A stretch of DNA of 64,000 nt from Acidobacteriota bacterium (GTDB lineage: Bacteria; Acidobacteriota; Blastocatellia; Pyrinomonadales; Pyrinomonadaceae), in contig JAFAZX010000049.1 of assembly GCA_019239425.1 (NCBI GenBank), positions 19,166-83,165 on the forward strand, read 5' to 3'. The position numbers and the translations under genes are program-made. Each line of letters opens with the position of its first letter. Position 1 is the first letter of the stretch. Under the pieces are notes generated by a model. The model made no database searches and was not told the DNA's origin. It saw nothing but the letters and a program-made list of their open reading frames with translations. Shown piece after piece: positions 59,843-64,000 of this stretch.

Positions 59843-60889
59843 ATGATGAACGAGGGGTTGAAGGACGCTTTGAAGCTGGCGGCGGCGGGGGCCGGCGCGT
59901 ACCTCGCGGCGCGCGCCGTCTACAGGCGTTTCAACGGGTACGACTTCGAGGGGAAGACGGTCTTAATCACCGGTGGCTCGCGGGGCCTCGGACTTGTGCT
60001 CGCGCGCGGGTTCGCGGCCGAGGGGGCGAACGTCGCCGTCTGTGCGCGCGACCACAGAGAGCTTGAGCGCGCGCGCGCAGACCTCGCCGCGCGCGGGGCG
60101 CGCGTCCTCGCCTTCCCCTGCGACGTGACCGACCGCGCGCAGGTGAAGGAATTGGTCGAGGTCGTCACGCGCCGCTTCGGCCGCATCGACGTGCTCGTCA
60201 ACAACGCGGGCGTGATCCAGGTCGGGCCTCTGGAGGAGATGACGCTCGAAGACTTCGAGCAGGCGATGAACGTGCACTTCTGGGGGCCGCTCTACGCGAC
60301 GCTCGCCGTGCTGCCGCAGATGCGCGCGCGCGGCGAGGGGCGCGTCGTCAACGTCTCCTCCATCGGCGGCAAGATTTCCGTCCCGCACCTCGTCCCTTAC
60401 AGCGCGAGCAAGTTCGCGCTGGCCGGACTCTCCGACGGCCTGCGCGCCGAGCTGGCGAAGGACGGCATCGTCGTCACCTCCGTCTTCCCCGGCCTGATGC
60501 GCACGGGCAGCCCGCGCAACGCGACCTTCAAGGGGCGGCACCGCGCCGAGTACGCCTGGTTCGCCGTCAGCGACTCGCTCCCCGTTACTTCCATCAACGC
60601 CGAGCGCGCCGCCGCGCAGATCATCGACGCGTGCCGGCAGGGCCGCGCGGAACTCGTCATCACGACGCAGGCGAAGGCGGCCGCACGCGTGCGCGCGCTC
60701 TTCCCCGAGGCGACCGCGGACATCCTCGCCGTCGTCAACCGGCTCCTGCCCGGCCCCGGCGGCATCGGCCGCGCCCGCGCCAAGGGGAGGGAGAGCGAGT
60801 CGGCGCTCGCGCCCTCCGTGCTCACGACGCTGACCGAGTGGGCCGCACGCCGCAACAACGAGGTGCGCGAGGCCGAGGCGAGAGCTTGA
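59843..60889 (+). CDS. Short-chain dehydrogenase/reductase with N-terminal membrane segment
   Basis: This 348-residue SDR has an N-terminal hydrophobic segment (LKLAAAGAGAYLAARAVY) ahead of the Rossmann fold. The classical motifs are intact: TGGSRGLGLVLA (cofactor), DVTD, LVNNAGVIQ, NVSSIGG (Ser) and PYSASKFALAG (Tyr and Lys). Arg after the first strand loop (CARDHRE) suggests NADP(H). About 90 extra residues at the C-terminus are basic and helical. The substrate is unknown. The start is ATG 59843 behind GAAGGGGG, and the stop overlaps the next start as TTGA. Confidence 0.87.
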   Translation: MMNEGLKDALKLAAAGAGAYLAARAVYRRFNGYDFEGKTVLITGGSRGLGLVLARGFAAEGANVAVCARDHRELERARADLAARGARVLAFPCDVTDRAQVKELVEVVTRRFGRIDVLVNNAGVIQVGPLEEMTLEDFEQAMNVHFWGPLYATLAVLPQMRARGEGRVVNVSSIGGKISVPHLVPYSASKFALAGLSDGLRAELAKDGIVVTSVFPGLMRTGSPRNATFKGRHRAEYAWFAVSDSLPVTSINAERAAAQIIDACRQGRAELVITTQAKAAARVRALFPEATADILAVVNRLLPGPGGIGRARAKGRESESALAPSVLTTLTEWAARRNNEVREAEARA

Positions 60890-61785
60890 AAGGGCCGGCC
60901 CTCATCACGCCCGAGCTCCTGCGCGCGATGCCCCTGCCCGTGCCCGACGAGGGCGGCGACAAGGAGGGGCGCGGGCGCGTGCTCGTCGTGGGCGGCGGGC
61001 GCGAGACGCCGGGCGCGGCCGTCCTCGCAGGGCTAGCGGCGCTGCGCGCGGGCGCGGGCAAGTTGCAGGTCGCGACCGGCGAGTCGAACGCGGCGCTCGT
61101 CGCGTCGGCTTTGCCCGAGGCGCGCGTCTTCGCCCTGCCGGAGACGAAGGCGGGGAAATTTTCGAAGGCCGCGTGCGCGAAACTCGAAGAGCATCTGGGC
61201 AAGGCGCAGTGCGTCTGCGTCGGCCCCGGCATGATTGAAGACGAGTCGGTCGCGCGCTTCGTCGGGGCGACTCTGGAGCTGTGCCGCGGCGTTCCCGTCG
61301 TGCTCGACGCGGGCGCGGTCGCGTGCCTGCGCGCGGGGCGCGACCTCCTGCGCGCCCTCGGCGGGCGCGCCGTCGCCACGCCGAACGCGGACGAGCTGGA
61401 AGAGATTTACGGCGAGGAGTTCGCGGGGCAGGACGAGATGGCGGACGTGGCGCGGCGCGCGGCCGAAGAGTTCCGCGCGGTCTTCGTGCTGAAGGGGCGC
61501 GAGACGTTCGTCGCCTCGCCCGGCGGCGAACTCTTCGTCAACCGCGCCGGGAGCGTCGGCCTCGCCACCTCGGGCTCGGGCGACGTGCTGGCGGGCCTCA
61601 TCGCCGGACTCGTCGCGCGCGGGGCCGATGCCGCGCGCGCCGCCGCGTGGGGCGTCTACCTGCACGCGCTCGCGGGCGAGCGTTTGGCAGACAAGGTCGG
61701 GCCGCTCGGCTTCCTCGCGCGCGAGCTGCCCGCCGAAATCCCTCCGCTCATGGCGGAGCTTTCACGGACGGATGACACGACTTGA
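60886..61785 (+). CDS. nnrD: ADP/ATP-dependent NAD(P)H-hydrate dehydratase
   Basis: This 299-residue ribokinase-like enzyme repairs hydrated NAD(P)H. Motifs are KEGRGRVLVVGGGRETPGAA, AGLAALRAGAGKLQVAT, CVGPGM, VLDAGAVACL, ATPNADELEEIYG and the C-terminal GLATSGSGDVLAGLIAGL. I chose TTG 60886 behind GAGGCGAGAG, overlapping the SDR stop. The epimerase partner, often fused to this domain in bacteria, is absent here. Confidence 0.87.
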   Translation: MKGPALITPELLRAMPLPVPDEGGDKEGRGRVLVVGGGRETPGAAVLAGLAALRAGAGKLQVATGESNAALVASALPEARVFALPETKAGKFSKAACAKLEEHLGKAQCVCVGPGMIEDESVARFVGATLELCRGVPVVLDAGAVACLRAGRDLLRALGGRAVATPNADELEEIYGEEFAGQDEMADVARRAAEEFRAVFVLKGRETFVASPGGELFVNRAGSVGLATSGSGDVLAGLIAGLVARGADAARAAAWGVYLHALAGERLADKVGPLGFLARELPAEIPPLMAELSRTDDTT

Positions 61786-61814
61786 TTTCACAACCCTCGA
61801 AGGAGACCAGAAGC

Positions 61815-62036
61815 ATGAGCCGCGACGAGAGAGAAGACAACACGATCTACAAGGTGGTCGTCAACCACGAGGAGCAGTACTCCATCTGGCCCGCCGACCG
61901 CGAGAACGCGCTCGGCTGGAACGACGCGGGGAAGACGGGGACGAAGGCCGAGTGCCTCGCCTACATCGAGGAGGTCTGGACGGACATGCGCCCCCTGAGC
62001 CTCCGCAAGAAGATGGAGGAGCAGTCGGGCCAGTAA
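61815..62036 (+). CDS. MbtH-like protein
   Basis: This 73-residue protein has almost all the invariant MbtH residues: YKVVVNHEEQYSIWPADREN, the GW pair, GTKAECLAYIEEVWTDMRPL and SLRKK. MbtH proteins bind and activate adenylation domains of non-ribosomal peptide synthetases. The start ATG 61815 has AAGGAGA about ten bases ahead. No NRPS or adenylation domain is in the window, so this is an orphan copy, perhaps serving a distant cluster. It follows nnrD by 29 bp and precedes the methyltransferase gene by 3 bp. Confidence 0.9.
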   Translation: MSRDEREDNTIYKVVVNHEEQYSIWPADRENALGWNDAGKTGTKAECLAYIEEVWTDMRPLSLRKKMEEQSGQ

Positions 62037-62039
62037 GTC

Positions 62040-63233
62040 ATGCCGGCAGGAGACCGCGAGAAGTTTTTCGACGCGCTGGAGGAGAGTCTGGCGGGCGGCA
62101 CCTTCGTCAAGCTCACGCTCTCGAAGTACCGCGGCGCGGAGGACGGCCTGAAGAACGTCTACGTGCGGCCCGCCGAGTTGAAGGGCGGGCGCCGGCTCTC
62201 CTTCCTCCGACGCTACAAGACGCGCGACGCCGTCAAGAATCACACCTACGAGGAGGGCGCGCGGCTCCTACGCGAGCTCGTCGGCGCGGACTTCGCGAGC
62301 GCGCACCTCTTCACGTCCGAAGCGGATTTAAGACTCGAGGTGTCGCGCAAAGGCGAAGCGCACCTCACCGCGCACGCGCCGACCCTGGACGCGGCCGCGC
62401 CGACGGGGCACGAGCGAAGGAAGCGGCGCGCGATTGACGCGGGCGGCAGCCTCTACCTGCGCGAGCTGGGCGTGACGAACGAGCACGGCGAGGTGCGCCC
62501 GGCGATGGGCGACAAGCTGCGGCAGATAAATAAGTTCGTCGAGATCGTCGCGGGCCTCTACGACTCTTCGCCGCTCAAGGGGAGGGAAGAGCTGTCGGCT
62601 CTGGACGTGGGTTCGGGCAAGGGCTACTTGACGTTCGCGCTCTACGACTACTTCAACAACGTGCGCGGCGTGCGCGCCGACGTGACCGGCGTCGAGGCGC
62701 GCGCGGAGCTGGTCGAACTCTGCAACGGCGTCGCGCGCCGCGCCGGCTTCGAGCGTCTGGAATTCAAAACGGGCTTCATCCAGAACTTGCCCGTGTCTGC
62801 GACGGACGTGCTCATCGCGCTCCACGCGTGCGACACGGCGACCGACGAGGCCATCCACAAGGGCGTCGAATCGGGCGCCGCCATCATCGTCACCGCGCCC
62901 TGCTGTCACAAGGAGGTCAGGCCGCAGATCGTCGCCCCGCCGCAACTGCGCGGCGTGCTGCGCCACGGCCACCTGCTCGAACGCGAGGCCGAGTCAGTCA
63001 CGGACTCCCTGCGCGCGCTCCTCCTGGAGTCGGCCGGCTACCGCGTCAAGGTCTTCGAGTTCGTCTCGACCGAGCACACGCGCAAGAACACGATGATCGC
63101 CGCCGTCCGCCGCGAAGGCGCCTGGAACCGCGAGGCCGCGCTCGCGGAGTTTCGAGCCCTCAAAGAGTTCTACGGCATCCGCGGGCAGCGGCTCGAAAGC
63201 CTGCTCTGCGACCGCGGGGACTTCACGCTCTGA
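62040..63233 (+). CDS. Class I SAM-dependent methyltransferase (Methyltransf_32-like)
   Basis: This 397-residue protein has an N-terminal half of unknown fold (LKNVYVRPAELKGGRRLSFLRRYKTRDAVKN) and a C-terminal methyltransferase domain starting near residue 150. SAM motif I is SALDVGSGKGYLTFALYDYF, then VTGVEARAELVELCN, LIALHACDTATDEAI and TAPCCHKEVRPQ. The HACDTATD and PCCHKE wording is that of the GSTCD/TRM13-like group, some of which modify RNA; the substrate here is unknown. The start is three bases after the mbtH stop, suggesting one transcript. Confidence 0.82.
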   Translation: MPAGDREKFFDALEESLAGGTFVKLTLSKYRGAEDGLKNVYVRPAELKGGRRLSFLRRYKTRDAVKNHTYEEGARLLRELVGADFASAHLFTSEADLRLEVSRKGEAHLTAHAPTLDAAAPTGHERRKRRAIDAGGSLYLRELGVTNEHGEVRPAMGDKLRQINKFVEIVAGLYDSSPLKGREELSALDVGSGKGYLTFALYDYFNNVRGVRADVTGVEARAELVELCNGVARRAGFERLEFKTGFIQNLPVSATDVLIALHACDTATDEAIHKGVESGAAIIVTAPCCHKEVRPQIVAPPQLRGVLRHGHLLEREAESVTDSLRALLLESAGYRVKVFEFVSTEHTRKNTMIAAVRREGAWNREAALAEFRALKEFYGIRGQRLESLLCDRGDFTL

Positions 63234-63238
63234 GCTTA

Positions 63239-63444
63239 TACCGACTTGCAGATTAAAATAAGGCCGCTTAAAGCTGGGAGCGCGGGCATCCCTGCCCGCC
63301 TGAGCGCGAGAGCGCGAAAGCTGAGACTTTGAACCTCGACGTCGAGATTAAGAGTTAGACGGTCAGCGTGCTCAAGCACGCTGGCGGGCAGGGATGCCCG
63401 CGCTCCCAGCGAGAAGGGGCCTTATTTCTATTTGCAAGTCGGTA
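63239..63444. repeat. Long compound REP-like palindrome, copy 2, inside an outer inverted repeat
   Basis: The inner arms 63273-63300 and 63383-63410 pair perfectly over 28 bp. The reverse complement of this block closely follows the copy at 39039-39177, including the CAGCGTGCT...AGCACGCTG hairpin. Outside it, TACCGACTTGCA (63239-63250) and AAATAAGGCC (63256-63265) are repeated inverted at 63418-63427 and 63433-63444, so the element is framed by another 27-bp pair of arms. It lies between two convergent genes. Confidence 0.9.
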
Positions 63445-63447
63445 TTA

Positions 63448-63639
63448 CTATTGTTGCAAGGGCGAGGCGGGCGCTCGCGACGGCCTGGGCGGGAGCGGCG
63501 GAGGCCCGGGCGTGTTCGGGACGTACGTGACGCGGCGCGCGCGCGCCTCCTGTCGCCGGCCGATCTCGCGAATGACGAGGATGGCGAGCAGCGCGGCGGT
63601 GATGCCGAGCAAGTCCGTGAGGATGCCGAACCCGCTCAC
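63448..63639 (-). CDS. Small membrane protein downstream of preA
   Basis: This 63-residue protein starts at GTG 63639 with an AGGTAGGTT Shine-Dalgarno-like stretch. One transmembrane helix (DLLGITAALLAILVIREIG) is followed by a basic and then Pro-rich tail (NTPGPPPLPPRPSR). Its stop codon directly adjoins the outer arm of the long palindrome. It follows preA by 37 bp. The function is unknown and the coding call is moderate. Confidence 0.5.
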   Translation of the reverse strand: MSGFGILTDLLGITAALLAILVIREIGRRQEARARRVTYVPNTPGPPPLPPRPSRAPASPLQQ

Positions 63640-63676
63640 CCAACCTACCTGTAAGGTTCGGGGCGAAAAGTGAGTC

Positions 63677-64000
63677 TCAGTCGCCGGCCACCGGCGCCTC
63701 CGCGCGCGCGGTCAGCTCGCGCCAGGTGAGCGGCTGGGTGCCGTCGTCGAGCCTGGCCATCGAGATGCAGCCGGGCACGGGGCAGACCAGGTAGCAGAGG
63801 TTGCAGCCGACGCACTCGTGCTCGTCCACCACGGGGTAGCGCCCGGCCTCCAACTGCACGAGCGGGATGCACTGGTGCGCGCCGTCCTCGCAGGCGACGT
63901 GGCAGAGGTTGCACTGGATGCACTTGGCGTGGTCGATGCGCGCGACCGTCTTGTAGTTGAGGTCGAGGTTGCCCCAGTCGGTGACGCGCGGCGCGCTCGC
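63677..64000 (-). CDS. preA: Dihydropyrimidine dehydrogenase, PreA-like subunit (C-terminal part; runs off the right edge)
   Basis: The visible 107 C-terminal residues open with VTDWGNLDLNYKTVARIDHA, typical of the end of PreA, followed by two ferredoxin-type 4Fe-4S motifs: CIQCNLCHVAC...C and CVGCNLCYLVCPVPGC. PreA with PreT reduces uracil and thymine with NADH. The catalytic FMN barrel lies outside the window. The last 30 residues (ARLDDGTQPLTWRELTARAE) match the usual tail. Whether preT adjoins cannot be seen. Confidence 0.87.
   Translation of the reverse strand, partial: ASAPRVTDWGNLDLNYKTVARIDHAKCIQCNLCHVACEDGAHQCIPLVQLEAGRYPVVDEHECVGCNLCYLVCPVPGCISMARLDDGTQPLTWRELTARAEAPVAGD

Noticed and set aside
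61815..62036. MbtH as evidence of a non-ribosomal peptide cluster here
   Set aside because: No adenylation, condensation or carrier domain is encoded anywhere in the window.

Overview
The window is GC-rich (about two thirds G+C by eye) and gene-dense. It looks like a chromosome segment of a Gram-negative bacterium, most probably an acidobacterium of the Blastocatellia type. The reasons are an orphan MacB/FtsX permease of the acidobacterial ADOP kind (39342-41858), Kdo synthesis genes (kdsA, kdsB, kdsC), a Tricorn-like protease next to a BNR-propeller protein, a CSLREA/Calx-beta/DUF4214 surface protein, Hanks-type kinase and PP2C signalling, and frequent TTG and GTG starts. The taxonomy is inference; no rRNA, tRNA, CRISPR array, integrase or transposase gene was seen.

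Layout. 1-11200: an MFS transporter (cut by the edge), a small phosphoglycerate-mutase-like metalloenzyme, a Tricorn-like S41 protease, a BNR-repeat secreted protein, a LolA-like secreted protein and an NtrC-type regulator. 11268-15817: a heme operon read leftward (cytochrome-c-assembly/HemX-like protein, a low-GC coiled-coil protein, hemA, hemC, hemD). 15982-23299: an HD protein, proline dehydrogenase, NfeD, secreted proteins, a transglutaminase-like protein coupled to a PP2C phosphatase, and a cystathionine gamma-synthase/lyase plus cysteine synthase/CBS pair. 23641-35857: secreted proteins and kdsB, pyrG, a zinc-ribbon/kinase/TPR protein, kdsA, a probably inactive M1-peptidase-like protein and kdsC. 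35991-54558: LysR, BadF-family sugar kinase, murQ, the ADOP permease, a LytS/LytTR two-component system, a large surface protein, a HAD hydrolase, then a Na+ symporter, NagZ and a serine-hydrolase/NamZ fusion. 54724-64000: an S1/P1 nuclease, an unknown protein followed by an FkbM methyltransferase and a glycosyltransferase, a cREC protein, exonuclease III, an SDR, NAD(P)H-hydrate dehydratase, an MbtH protein, a methyltransferase and the end of preA.

How the genes work together. The symporter, NagZ, serine-hydrolase/NamZ fusion, sugar kinase and MurQ together could make a full route from peptidoglycan fragments to GlcNAc-6-phosphate. The Kdo genes and pyrG (CTP supply for KdsB) serve LPS. The hem genes make tetrapyrroles up to uroporphyrinogen III.

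The most unusual thing is non-coding: 19 palindromic elements in 64 kb. Ten have arms of tandem, mostly heptameric, words that differ from locus to locus (for example CAGTAGG, GTGATAA, GTGAACC, GGGTGCT). Six share the core ACAGAGACACAG, two are long compound REP-like elements, and one is a GCGAAGAGCGCG type. Seventeen of the 19 lie at the 3' end of a gene, and several supply the gene's own stop codon.
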